Shown here piece after piece: positions 56,001 to 64,000 of a stretch of 64,000 nt of DNA. The notes beneath the pieces are model-generated. The model had not been told where the DNA came from. It ran no database searches and worked only from the letters and a program-made list of their open reading frames with translations. The stretch is from positions 35,298,145 to 35,362,144 of the forward strand of contig CM019707.1 in NCBI GenBank assembly GCA_009760885.1, given 5' to 3'. A program made the position numbers and the translations under genes. Numbering within the stretch: the stretch's first letter is position 1; every line of letters starts with the position of its first letter. The stretch comes from Achatina immaculata. Lineage: Eukaryota > Mollusca > Gastropoda > Stylommatophora > Achatinidae.

Positions 56001-59000
56001 TTATTTTTGGAATGTCCAGTGAGTTTCGTCTGAGGGTCAGTAAACAGCCAGTATCATGCTTTTTGTGTTTCTTGGGAGGGAAACTGGGAAGTTTTAGGGA
56101 AAATATGGCAGGATATTTAAGGAGTGTGAAAGAAAGAAGATTATTATGATTATGATTATGAGATTATTCGAGATAGTTTCGGAGAATGATTTTTGTTGAG
56201 ATGTTTTTAGGATTAGGATGATAGCTACAGAATGCTTAAGTTGCACTTGTTCTCAGCAAAATAGGATTGTGGTTAGGATTCGGATTAGCTGGAAAATGTA
56301 TAAGCTAGGAAAAATGTAGGAACAGCTTTATTACTTAACGACTACAAAGTTGTGACATTTCGGTTTGAGCTTTAATCATACAAAAACATACAGGACGAAG
56401 AAATAGAGAGAAGAGATAAAGTATAGATTCACATGAATACTATTAAAAAAGAAAACAAAATTAAAAAATTAAATAGAGTACTTGGCTGTAAATTGTAAGG
56501 TGTGGCTTGTCCGGCGGTGTGTGTCAGGACTGGATTTAGCAGAACATGGAGACTGTTTAAATGGAGACCTGTGACATGTGGTCAGTGGGTTGTAACTGGG
56601 AGTGGTGGATGGGGAACTAGGGAGTGGAGAGAGAGTGATACAATGTTGACCTAGCCAGGAGAAGTTGAAATAGATGATTAGGGAAGAGGGGTTGTAAAGT
56701 GATGCTGTGAGGAGGTTTGACAAGTAAGAAGAGGGTGGAGCTTTGTGGAGAAGTACTATAATGATTGAAGAGAATGTTCAGTGCAGCTGAACAGTGAGTT
56801 TAACCCATGTGGCTCAAGTGTCCCATAATTTTGAATGCAGCAGTTCTCAAGTACCAGGTGGCTTGTGTCATCTGCGTGACATTGTTTGATGGCTGTTACC
56901 AGAAAATCAGATTTGCCTCTGTGTTTGGGGCCACTGAAATGATTTTTGACTGGTTTCGAAGTACGCTGTGCGATGTCGTACAGATGTTTTTGCATGTGGT
57001 CCCCTAATCTGAGGCCAGATCTACTAAGTCCATTCCTGACACACACCACCGGACAAGCCACACTTTCATTTTAAAGCTAAGTACTTTATTTAATTAAAAA
57101 AATTTTTTTTTCTTTTTAATAGTATTCATGTGAATCTATCTCCTCTCTCTATTTCTTCATCCTGTATGTTTTTGAATGATTAAGGCTCATGCCGAAACGT
57201 CACAACTTTGTAATCATTAAGTAATAAAGCTGCTCCTACATTTTTCCTAGTTTATACATTCTGGTATCACAGCTTTACTGCAGTGCTTCGTGTATAGTTA
57301 TATACTTATACACTAATTATTGTGTGTAGCTGGAATATGGGATTTTCCCATCTTAAAGTGCAGTGTATTATTGATTTCATTATGTAAGCTTGATGTGTGC
57401 AAAGAATGCTCCTCTTAAGGACATTGTCAGATTCTTCTGTTATGGCTCCTGTAAAGAGTTATGTAGTTGGTAGTGCCATTGTCAGATAATTGTTTCCTGT
57501 CACTATTTGTATAGAACTAAAGAATGTGAGATTAGTTCTTTTTGGAATTTTTAATAGACCTTTGGTCTAGAGATTGTCTATGATGATTGAAAGAATTCTG
57601 TTATCCTTTGTGATGCAGTAAGTGTGTACTATTATGTTGTACTACATTTTTTGTATGCTTGTTGCTTTTATGTAGTGTGTGTGTTGGGTTTTCTCCCTTT
57701 CCATTTGGCAAACTAGTTCTTGCTGGAAAGTGGATTAGCCAGAAACTTTGTATAATGTTATCCTCTCAACCTCACCTATCATCACTCATTTTTTCCATTA
57801 ATAAAGTGTGAGTTTATGTTATTCACATTGGACTTATTCTTCACACTGTTCACTGTGTGTTGCCTTTGTTAGTATTTCTATAGCAGAAGTTTCAGATAGT
57901 AATACATAGTATTGTCATGTCTGTAACTAGCGGTCACAGTAATAATAGACATACGCATGATTCATGTATAAGTAGTGCACGTCTACACACTCCACACACA
58001 CATACACACAATCTTTTCTTTTTGATTGAAATGAAAATTGTATCTGTCCATACAGTCTAGGGAAGCATGCAGCCCTTGTTGATTCCCCCCCCCCCCCCAA
58101 ATGTTCCATGTTGGTGAGTTAAGAAAGATTGTGTTAGCACTCTCAAGCTCTGTGAGTCTGTTTTTTTTTTCTGAGCAAAAATTAACTATCAAACACACAC
58201 AGGATCTGATAATGACAAGACATCACAGCCTTCTCACCACACACAAGATCTGATAATGACAAGACATCACAGCCTTCTCACCACACACAAGATCTGATAA
58301 TGACAAGACATCACAGCCTTCTCACCACACACAAGATCTGATAATGACAAGAAATCACAGCCTTCTCACCACACACAAGATCTGATAATGACAAGACATC
58401 ACAGCCTTCTCACCACACACAAGATCTGATAATGACAAGACATCACAGCCTTCTCACCACACACAAGATCTGATAATGACAAGACATCACAGCCTTCTCA
58501 CCACACACAGGATCTGATAATGACAAGACATCACAGCCTTCTCACCACACACAGGATCTGATAATGACAAGACATCACAGCCTTCTCATCACACACAGGA
58601 TATATTTTGGATGTAACAGATCAAACTGTTTATACTATATTTTTATCAGTGATTACTGTGCAGGCTCCATTCCCAGAACAAAGCTTTTAAACACTCTCGT
58701 GACATGAACTAAGTTAAAAATTCTCTTAGCCTGGAATAAAGGACTTTTAATAGTCAAATCTACAGCCAGATTGAAGGGCTTGCTTCTAGCAGTCACATCT
58801 ACAACTAGAATGAGAAGCTTGATTCTAACAGCCACATCTGCAGGTGGAATGAGGAGCTTGATTCTAGCAGCCACATCTACAGCTAGAATGAAGAAGCTCT
58901 AGTAGTCTATTCTATATCATGACCTACCTGAAGAATTCTCTGCTCTCCATTAACAGTCAAGTCCATCAGTGGTGAGATGAATGATAAATTACCCTTCACC

Positions 59001-61360
59001 TCAAAAACATCACCACCTATCACAACCTATCACAAATAGATAAGAAAAAAGCAAGTGATCTTAGGAATATGTGCACTTTGCTACGTAATTCACGGGAGAA
59101 AACAGACGGCAGGGAGTGGGATAAAACATAACAAATGCAACTAGCATAAATGTTTTAAAATGGGACACAAAAGAAGAATTAAATACAGTGGTACCTTGGG
59201 TCGCTAACACCTCTAGTCATGAACAAATCGGCCCATGAACACAATTTCCAAACAAATTTTGACTCGACCTGCGAACAATGCCTCGCCGTATGAATGCACA
59301 AACATGGCTTCGGTGCCATGTTTTTGGCTCGTGAACAGAATCAGTTGTACTCAGGTTTGCGCGCTGTGAACATTGTTTGTCATTGTGTTGTTCTTGATAC
59401 AATTTTTTTTTGTGCTGAGATCAAAGAAATTTGTAGCAAGCGGAGTGAAGTGCAGGCTGTCACTGAGAAGCATCATCCTAACAAAACTGTGACCAGCAGA
59501 GCAGTGGGCATTTTAAATGACAATGTCATGTCCCATTTTCAGAAAATTATCAAACAAGAAAAAGACAAATGTCTCTGGATCGTTATCTTGTGAAAACACC
59601 AGTCACCGAGCCAGCAATGGAACCACTTCCCAGGATACAAACAAGAGAAAAAACACCAGAAATACCTACACAGTTGCCTGACATTATTATGGAATGGGAC
59701 TCTCCTTCGAAGGAGTAGTCTTCCTCCTCTATCATCTACCTGTGCCAGTAATTATCAACCACAAAGGTAAAGTTATACTGTATATTTTATAATATATATT
59801 TTTGCCAAACATAAATCCATAAAAAAAGTAAAAAAATGATGTGTTTCTGGAGCGGACAAGCGGATTAAGTGGATTTGCATTAATCACAATGGGAAAAATT
59901 GTTTCCGTTCGCGAATGGAGTCAAAGAACGAATTAAGTCTGTGGCCCCGAGGTACCACTGTATTACAATTTATACTGTACCCGGCAGTACTGAAAGTCAT
60001 TTGGAAATATTCTGAACACATGAAGCAACATAACTAGATACATGAAATAGCTGATCTCCAGTTTGCTTTGTATGTCATCTTTACAGTGTACCTGGCTAAG
60101 ATGAACCCCACCAACCTCTCGATGTTTGTCCATCCTTCTGTATCGCTGTTGCCCCGATGCTGTTTTTCCTTCAACTTTCACCTCGAGTATGTTATATTAA
60201 GTCTTCTGATACAGCCAGAATATTTGGCTCTGTTAATCATGTGACTCAACTATATGAAATCTGTGCATGTATTTGCAACTATACACAACACCAGATTCTG
60301 GTTAACTTGTCCAGGTATTTAGCTTTTTACAAGTGAAACCCTCTGGGTTCTGTATGCACACACACAAAACCAGTATCTCCCCGTTCCATCTATAGTACTC
60401 AGACCTAAAAGACAGTGCCAAAATGGAGAATGCCTTCATAGAGAACAACCATATCAAGGTACACAATAATCTGGTTGTACATACACTAAGCACAAGATGT
60501 ACACATAAAACTATGACTTCAGCTGTCAGCACATAAAAACTAGCCTCATATAAATGGCTCAACATAAAGCTGAACAACACTGACCATATAAGACATATTT
60601 TCTTCCACAAAATTACTTTACTCTGATGGATGGTTTTGGTAGACCTTGGTGTAGACATTACAGGTACTAGACTAAAACACTCATGTTTAAATCAACAACA
60701 TGATTATAAATAATCACGCTACAAACCAAAATTATATTAAAATATAAAAAACTGATTGTCAGCAGTGTATCATTTGTTTTCTGACACTGATTTTATCTTT
60801 TTGAGTATCGATGAATCATCTATAAAACCAAAAACCTACATATCTGATAGCATATTATTTTGCACCAAAACCATGAGTTAGAGGAAGGATTATAAAAGTT
60901 CAGCAAAATCTGGTGTCTTTAGTTCATTCATTCATTTGCATGTCCCTTGTGGAACTTTGCCTCCCTAACAACTCTCCTGTAGGCCTCTTGGTTGTGAGTA
61001 AGATAGTCTGCTGCTGATGGATCCGGTGTCTTCAGTGTTTCTCTAAAATATTACTTGCTAAATTATAGATAGATAGGTTTATACATCCTGTAGAGTTAGA
61101 TTTCACAGGAAAATATAAGTTTCATTAATCTTAATCTAGTATGATACAAGATTCACATTTTGTCAAATAATAAAAGAATAAAATAAAATTTAAAAAAATA
61201 TTCTCTTTATGATTACTTTATACAAATCACTGTTTCAGAATGATCGAAGAAGAAGCATTCTCTGTACCTTATAGCCGTCCTGTATTTTTGTGACCTTGGC
61301 CTGAAAACGGACTTTGTGTATCAGGACATTCAATGACCAGCTGTTACGTGTGTCTGCAAC
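49984..61360 (-). CDS. PCCA: PCCA, propionyl-CoA carboxylase alpha subunit, 3' six exons (gene span, partial)
   Basis: Six exons on the - strand (61268-61360, 58928-59026, 55316-55369, 54416-54556, 51657-51734, 49984-50052) join in phase 0 to 177 residues ending VELE-stop. They cover the BT domain (WSLNVLIHKV, GTVYHLKVL, YELNQYM) and the biotinyl domain, with the biotinylated Lys in CVLEAMKMQNS and the hairpin APMPGV. PCCA carboxylates propionyl-CoA in mitochondria together with PCCB, on the way to methylmalonyl-CoA; its N-terminal biotin carboxylase part lies outside the window. AMKMQNS favours PCCA over the related MCCC1. The introns carry many repeats, but no exon is interrupted. The last 177 residues would be about a quarter of the usual 700-residue protein. 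Confidence 0.93.
50580..50770 (-). mobile_element. LINE 3'-end fragment
   Basis: On the - strand, decayed ORF2 end: a GHVMRR-like start, then GGACCAAGAGAAAAATATCT and GAGAAATGTGATTGCTAACA (RWRNVIAN-like). It lies in the last PCCA intron, in gene orientation. Confidence 0.6.
50808..50892. repeat. Perfect inverted repeat, 33-bp arms
   Basis: Arms 50808-50840 and 50860-50892 (TGTTTTTCTGTCTGTCCAAG outward) are perfect complements with a 19-base loop. It lies in the last PCCA intron. Confidence 0.95.
50893..51606 (+). pseudogene. LINE ORF2 C-terminal region containing a palindrome
   Basis: A (CT)n and G run (50899-50934) precedes ORF2-like pieces: VHQFAHLSSYIDQ, then in other frames FENKCLRKILDI, KIRWAYAGHMMRR and KRGRPRETLKRTL. 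Frames are broken. The tail GAGAGGCCAGTTTAGTGGGC to AAGAAGAAGA is shared with 36727-36840. It is antisense to PCCA. Confidence 0.8.
51007..51107. repeat. Perfect inverted repeat, 48-bp arms
   Basis: Arms 51007-51054 and 51060-51107 are exact complements around a 5-base loop GTAAA. The right arm continues in LINE sequence (AGAATCTTGAGAAC), so it grew by fold-back copying inside the LINE fragment. Confidence 0.95.
51657..51734 (-). CDS. PCCA: PCCA exon with biotinylation site
   Basis: 26 codons, acceptor CTGTCTTCAG, donor AAG|GTTTGT (weak at +3). Contains EAMKM; the Lys is the biotin attachment residue. Confidence 0.94.
51735..52101. other. PCCA intron sequence
   Basis: A few imperfect repeats of CTGAAAACAGTGAGAAAATA type at 51735-51880, otherwise nothing recognised. 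Confidence 0.5.
52106..52801. mobile_element. piggyBac-type MITE, copy 1
   Basis: 696 bp with inverted ends CTCTTTCCGTGC / GCACTGAAAGAG, preceded by TTAA (52102-52105) and followed by TTGT where TTAA would be expected. About 90% similar by eye to 62026-62735. No transposase; a 77-codon frame near the right end has no known motif. Confidence 0.8.
52964..53240. repeat. Minisatellite, 47-bp unit
   Basis: Six copies of AGAACACTAATGACTGTCCT plus AGTTATTTGCTCATTCCATG. Confidence 0.92.
53241..53725. other. PCCA intron sequence
   Basis: C run at 53353-53364. A 64-codon - strand frame with a hydrophobic stretch (53542-53348) has no family match I know and no splice support. Confidence 0.45.
53730..54255. 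repeat. Minisatellite, 59-bp unit
   Basis: Nine copies of a unit with TTACAACTAAAGGTACAATA and TTTCCTGGACTGTTAAGTTT. Some copies lack 10-12 bases. Confidence 0.92.
54416..54556 (-). CDS. PCCA: PCCA exon, end of BT domain and start of biotinyl domain
   Basis: 47 codons, phase 0; donor ATG|GTAAAG. Contains YELNQYM and LAPMPGV, the conserved Met-Pro-Gly turn opening the biotinyl domain. Confidence 0.93.
54557..55315. other. PCCA intron with a 32-bp array
   Basis: 55065-55200 holds four copies of GATAATATAAATGATAAGAT plus ACCAAGAGTACA. A TC/CA-rich run lies at 54945-54990. Nothing else recognised. Confidence 0.65.
55316..55369 (-). CDS. PCCA: PCCA exon, 18 codons
   Basis: Acceptor CATTTTACAG, donor GTG|GTAGGT. 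Encodes GGGYYDIRFYGTV, part of the BT domain. Confidence 0.88.
55370..56289. other. PCCA intron sequence
   Basis: Nothing recognised. Confidence 0.4.
56756..57061 (-). pseudogene. GIY-YIG endonuclease C-terminal part (Penelope-like)
   Basis: The - strand frame has SGLRLGDHMQKHLYDI, KNHFSGPKHRGKSDF and LVLENCCIQNYGTLEP. This parallels the copies at 32060 and 32683 (TGLRLGDRFRQHL, VLEQRL). The catalytic Arg position reads His-Met here and the YIG strand is replaced by unrelated residues, so it is inactive. Confidence 0.78.
57172..57206 (+). ncRNA. Degenerate hammerhead ribozyme motif
   Basis: GATTAAGGCTCATGCCGAAA then CGTCACAAC. Stem II (GGC/GCC), the GAAA strand and CGTC match known Penelope-element hammerheads, but TGATTAA replaces the essential TGATGA. 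The inverted copy at 56348-56382 is more decayed. Confidence 0.4.
57261..58185. other. PCCA intron sequence
   Basis: AT-rich; a C run at 58086-58098 and a T run at 58160-58170. No exon seen. Confidence 0.45.
58190..58610. repeat. Minisatellite, 44-bp unit
   Basis: Nine nearly perfect copies of AGGATCTGATAATGACAAGA plus CATCACAGCCTTCTCACCAC. Internal copies read AAGATCTG and outer ones AGGATCTG. Confidence 0.93.
58735..58895. repeat. Minisatellite, about 36-bp unit
   Basis: Four imperfect copies of GAGCTTGATTCTAGCAGCCA plus CATCTACAGCTAGAATGA. Confidence 0.8.
58928..59026 (-). CDS. PCCA: PCCA exon, 33 codons
   Basis: The acceptor CTATTTGTGATAG at 59027 gives phase 0. A second AG ten bases downstream would break the frame. 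Donor CAG|GTAGGT. Encodes GDVFEVKGNLSF and VNGEQRILQ of the BT domain. Confidence 0.88.
59186..59960 (+). mobile_element. Tigger/pogo-like element, internally deleted
   Basis: 775 bp between TA dinucleotides (59184-59185 and 59961-59962), with inverted ends CAGTGGTACCTTGG / CGAGGTACCACTG. The interior from about 59500 keeps the C-terminus of a Tigger-type transposase: NDNVMSHFQKIIKQ, then in a shifted frame VKTPVTEPAMEPLPR and IMEWDSPSKE-stop. The DDE domain is gone. It lies in a PCCA intron. Confidence 0.82.
59963..60920. other. PCCA intron sequence
   Basis: Nothing recognised. An exon of the upstream BT domain was looked for and not found. Confidence 0.4.
60923..61022 (-). mobile_element. 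Short (ATTC)n-tailed LINE fragment
   Basis: TTCATTCATTCATTTGCATG then TCCCTTGTGGAACTTTGCC; the last 100 bases of the 29678-30624 family. Confidence 0.78.
61268..61360 (-). CDS. PCCA: PCCA exon, 31 codons (most 5' exon in the window)
   Basis: Acceptor AAGAATTCCTCAG at 61361, donor AAG|GTACAG. Encodes NSWSLNVLIHKV and VTKIQDGYK, the first strands of the BT domain. Earlier exons must lie to the right of the window; none is visible in 61361-64000. Confidence 0.85.
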
Positions 61361-61444
61361 CTGAGGAATTCTTGGAAAATTTGATGGGAAAAAAAGTGAG
61401 AGAGAGTTACAAGGCTACCAGTAACATTTACATGCTATGTCAAA

Positions 61445-62021
61445 ATATCTGGTTGAACATCATAATCTTTAATTGGCTGAACATCATAATCTTTAATTGG
61501 CTGAACATCATAATCTTTAATTGGCTGAACAACATAATCTTTAATTGCATGAACATGATAATCTTTAATTGGCTGAACATGATAATCTTTAATTGGCTGA
61601 ACATGATAATCTTTAATTGGCTGAACATGATAATCTTTAATTGGCTGAACATAATAATCTTTAACTGGCTGAACATGATAATCTTTAACTGGTTGAACAT
61701 GATAACCTTTAACTGGCTGAACATCATAATCTTTAATTGCCTGAAAATGATAATCTTTAATTTCCTTGAACATGATAATTTTTAACTGGCTGAACATCAT
61801 AATCTTTAAATGCTTGAACATGATAATTTTTAATTGGCTGAACATGATAATCTTTAACTGGCTGAACATAATAATCTTTCATTGGCTGAACATCATAATC
61901 TTTAACTGGCTGAACATCATAATCTTTAACTGGCTGAACATCATAATCTTTAATTGGCTGAACATGATAATCTTTAATTGCCTGAACATGATAATTTTTA
62001 ACTGGCTGAACATCATAATCT
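61445..62021. repeat. 24-bp minisatellite, left part
   Basis: About 24 copies of ATAATCTTTAATTGGCTGAA plus CATG. The array is split by a TTAA-flanked MITE and continues at 62740. Confidence 0.95.
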
Positions 62022-62025
62022 TTAA

Positions 62026-62735
62026 CTCTTTCCGTGCTGGATGAAGAAACACGGACGTGTCGTGGTGTGCGGGAGTAAAAACGCGGGTCTTGGTCTGTTA
62101 GGGAGTCTAGTTGTAAAATGGAATGGAAAACAGTATTTCCATGTACTTCCGTATACTTAATATGTTTCAAAGTATAGCTAAATGAATGAAAATTTCATAA
62201 ATGCAGAGTTTTTTAGGAAAAAAGAAGTAATGTGATGTTTTTAGACACTGATTGTGGCCAGCTCACCATCGGCGAGGTCTAGATTCGCGCTACTTACCCC
62301 TACTTACCATCTGAGATGTGTAGATCTACTTGTCGATCTCGTATTGTGACTCCGTATTGCATTCTTGCCGAATGAATGTCTGAACTAACCTCCTAACTAC
62401 TCCTAACTACTTCTCCAGTCGTCTAAATATGTCTAGATCTACTCAGAAAACATTCAAGAGCAGTGGGGTGGCCATAGGCTATGTCCATACCCCTATCTAT
62501 ATCGTCAAAAATTGAAAAATTTCCATGCTTCTCGTCCTTTTTTTCGCTCGGCATCGCTCGTAACTAGGCAAGCTTTCGCCATTTTGAAAGTGTCACCGGA
62601 GTCGCGGACGAAATATGTACAATTTAAATGTTACACCGCTTGTTTTAATGAAACAAACAATTGTCACTATAACGACCATACAGTAGCTTTGGGACACCGG
62701 AAGTGTCGCTATATCGACCATACGCATGGAAAGAG
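62026..62735. mobile_element. piggyBac-type MITE, copy 2
   Basis: 710 bp with inverted ends CTCTTTCCGTGC / GCATGGAAAGAG and intact TTAA on both sides (62022-62025 and 62736-62739). The host array unit contains TTAA, so insertion duplicated an array TTAA. No transposase. Confidence 0.9.
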
Positions 62736-62739
62736 TTAA

Positions 62740-63345
62740 ATGCCTGAACATAATAATCTTTAACTGCCTGAATATTATAATCTTTAACTGGCTGAACATG
62801 ATAATCTTTAACTGGCTGAACATGATAATCTTTAATTGCCTGAACATCATAATCTTTAACTGCCTGAACATGATCATCTTTAACTGGCTGAACATGATAA
62901 TCTTTAATTGGCTGAACATCATAATCTTTAACTGCTTGAACATGATAATCTTTGACTGGCTGAACATCATAATCTTTAATTGCCTGAACATGACAATCTT
63001 TAATTGCCTGAACAACATAATCTTTAATTGCCTGAACATGATAATCTTTAATTGCCTGAACATGATAATCTTTAATTGGCTGAACATAATAATCTTTAAT
63101 TGCCTGAACATGATAATTTTTCACTGGCTGAACATCATAATCTTTAATTGGCTGAACATGATAATCTTTAATTGGCTGAACATGATAATCTTTAATTGGC
63201 TGAACATGATAATCTTTAATTGGCTGAACATCATAATCTTTAATTGCCTGAACATGATAATTTTTCACTGGCTGAACATCATAATCTTTAACTGGCTGAA
63301 CATTATAATCTTTAATTGGCTGAACATCATAATCTTTAATCTCAT
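62740..63345. repeat. 24-bp minisatellite, right part
   Basis: About 25 copies, with more TTGCCTGAAC variants than the left part. Because 24 is a multiple of three, frames on both strands remain open for 90-230 codons; they are not genes. Confidence 0.95.
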
Positions 63346-63640
63346 GGTTTTTCATTTCATCAAGGCTTTTTTAAAAAGAGTTTTCTAAATATTCAAGCTT
63401 TTTTTTTTTTTAAACATCCAACTTTTTTAAATTTCTAAACATCCAAGCTCTCTTTTAAACATCTAATTTTTTTTTTTTAATTGCCAAACACCCAAGCCCT
63501 AGACAGATACCACACAGGTTTCATATTTTATTTGCCGGGGGGGGGGGGAAGTAGACATAACCTGTGAATGTTTCATAGTGTCAACTAAAGGTTTTCTAGC
63601 CCTCTTTATTCCATTCTGTATGTCTCTGAATAGCCATCTA
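63346..63640. other. T-rich spacer
   Basis: Repeated T runs followed by AAACATCCAA-type words, and a G run at 63537-63548. Confidence 0.6.
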
Positions 63641-63644
63641 TTAC

Positions 63645-63845
63645 ACTCTAACATGCTGTCAAGACACTTTCTAATGTCACTCTGTATACCCCTGTATTAT
63701 GTGCTAAGACACTTTCTAATGTCACTCTGTATACTTCTGTATTATGTGCTAAGACACTTTCTAATGTCACTCTGTATACCTCTGTATTATGTGCTAAGAC
63801 ACTTTCTAATGTCACTCTGTTTACCTCTGTATACCCCTGTATTAT
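63645..63845. repeat. Minisatellite, 45-bp unit
   Basis: Four to five copies of TCTAATGTCACTCTGTATAC plus CTCTGTATTATGTGCTAAGA. Confidence 0.9.
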
Positions 63846-64000
63846 GTGCCAACAGCGCAAGATATGTCTGGAAGGTGTTTTATTATAAGTTTTTGGAACA
63901 AACTTTTCACTTTCAGTTATCAGCATCATGGGTTATCAGCAACATATAAACAAGCATTATACTAAGCATTATTGTTTTCATTCCTTCAAACAAGTTAATG

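Larger units (their letters stand above)
56290..57260 (-). mobile_element. Penelope-like element fragment with inverted terminal repeats
   Basis: About 230-bp imperfect inverted repeats (roughly 56290-56530 and 57030-57260) enclose the end of a GIY-YIG endonuclease on the - strand. Both repeats contain GTGGCTTGTCCGG-type and TATTCATGTGAATCTAT sequence and a hammerhead-like motif. Inverted outer copies of the terminal repeat are known in Penelope-like elements. A third, decayed copy of the repeat is at 49799-49905. Confidence 0.75.

Noticed and set aside
61333..63388. Long frames with IIFNWLN or KDYHVQPI repeats, up to 236 codons
   Set aside because: Readings of the 24-bp array on both strands, and they run into the unrelated MITE.

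Overview
The window is animal nuclear DNA, most likely from a mollusc or another lophotrochozoan. The evidence is spliced genes with GT/AG introns, several clades of metazoan non-LTR retrotransposons, Penelope-like elements with GIY-YIG endonucleases, tRNA-derived SINEs, piggyBac- and Tigger-type DNA elements, and a very high density of 22-60 bp minisatellites. There is no prokaryotic gene organisation. The phylum is an inference; no species is claimed.

Three host genes can be recognised. (1) A FkbM-type methyltransferase gene lies on the + strand (13.8-26.4 kb): a signal-anchor first exon, a SAM-binding exon present twice through a recent tandem duplication, and a last exon. (2) A complete SERP1/RAMP4 gene lies on the + strand (37.4-39.4 kb, three exons, 64 aa), with three CCACGT boxes around its TATA box and 5' leader. 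(3) The last six exons of PCCA, the biotin-carrying alpha subunit of propionyl-CoA carboxylase, lie on the - strand (61.4-50.0 kb); all introns are phase 0 and the 5' part lies beyond the right edge. Two further terminal coding fragments (2-136 and 45962-46106) are not identified.

Most of the rest is mobile DNA. 2982-9777 is a young Ty3/gypsy-like LTR element with almost identical LTRs, an open gag, a textbook -1 frameshift signal and an open pol. Pol has protease, RT and RNase H but no integrase. In the integrase position it has a Pro/Arg-rich linker, a basic NLS-like stretch and a C-terminal domain resembling the DEK C-terminal chromatin domain. The element interrupts the B box of a tRNA-type SINE and shows no target-site duplication. 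This is the most novel object in the window.

15.1-18.3 kb is a nearly full-length but broken RTE-like LINE inserted in a 34-bp minisatellite of the methyltransferase intron. 18.1-20.9 kb is the tandem duplication. 20.8-31.8 kb holds truncated LINEs and minisatellites. 32.0-33.6 kb holds a tandemly repeated Penelope-like endonuclease unit. 33.8-34.6 kb is a decayed LINE with RNase H. 40-49.9 kb is mainly unassigned intergenic DNA with minisatellites, a SINE and LINE tails. The PCCA introns carry two large perfect DNA palindromes, a Penelope-like element with inverted ends and hammerhead-ribozyme relics, two TTAA-flanked MITEs and a Tigger derivative. All calls come from reading the sequence by eye; similarity statements rest on remembered family motifs, not on searches.
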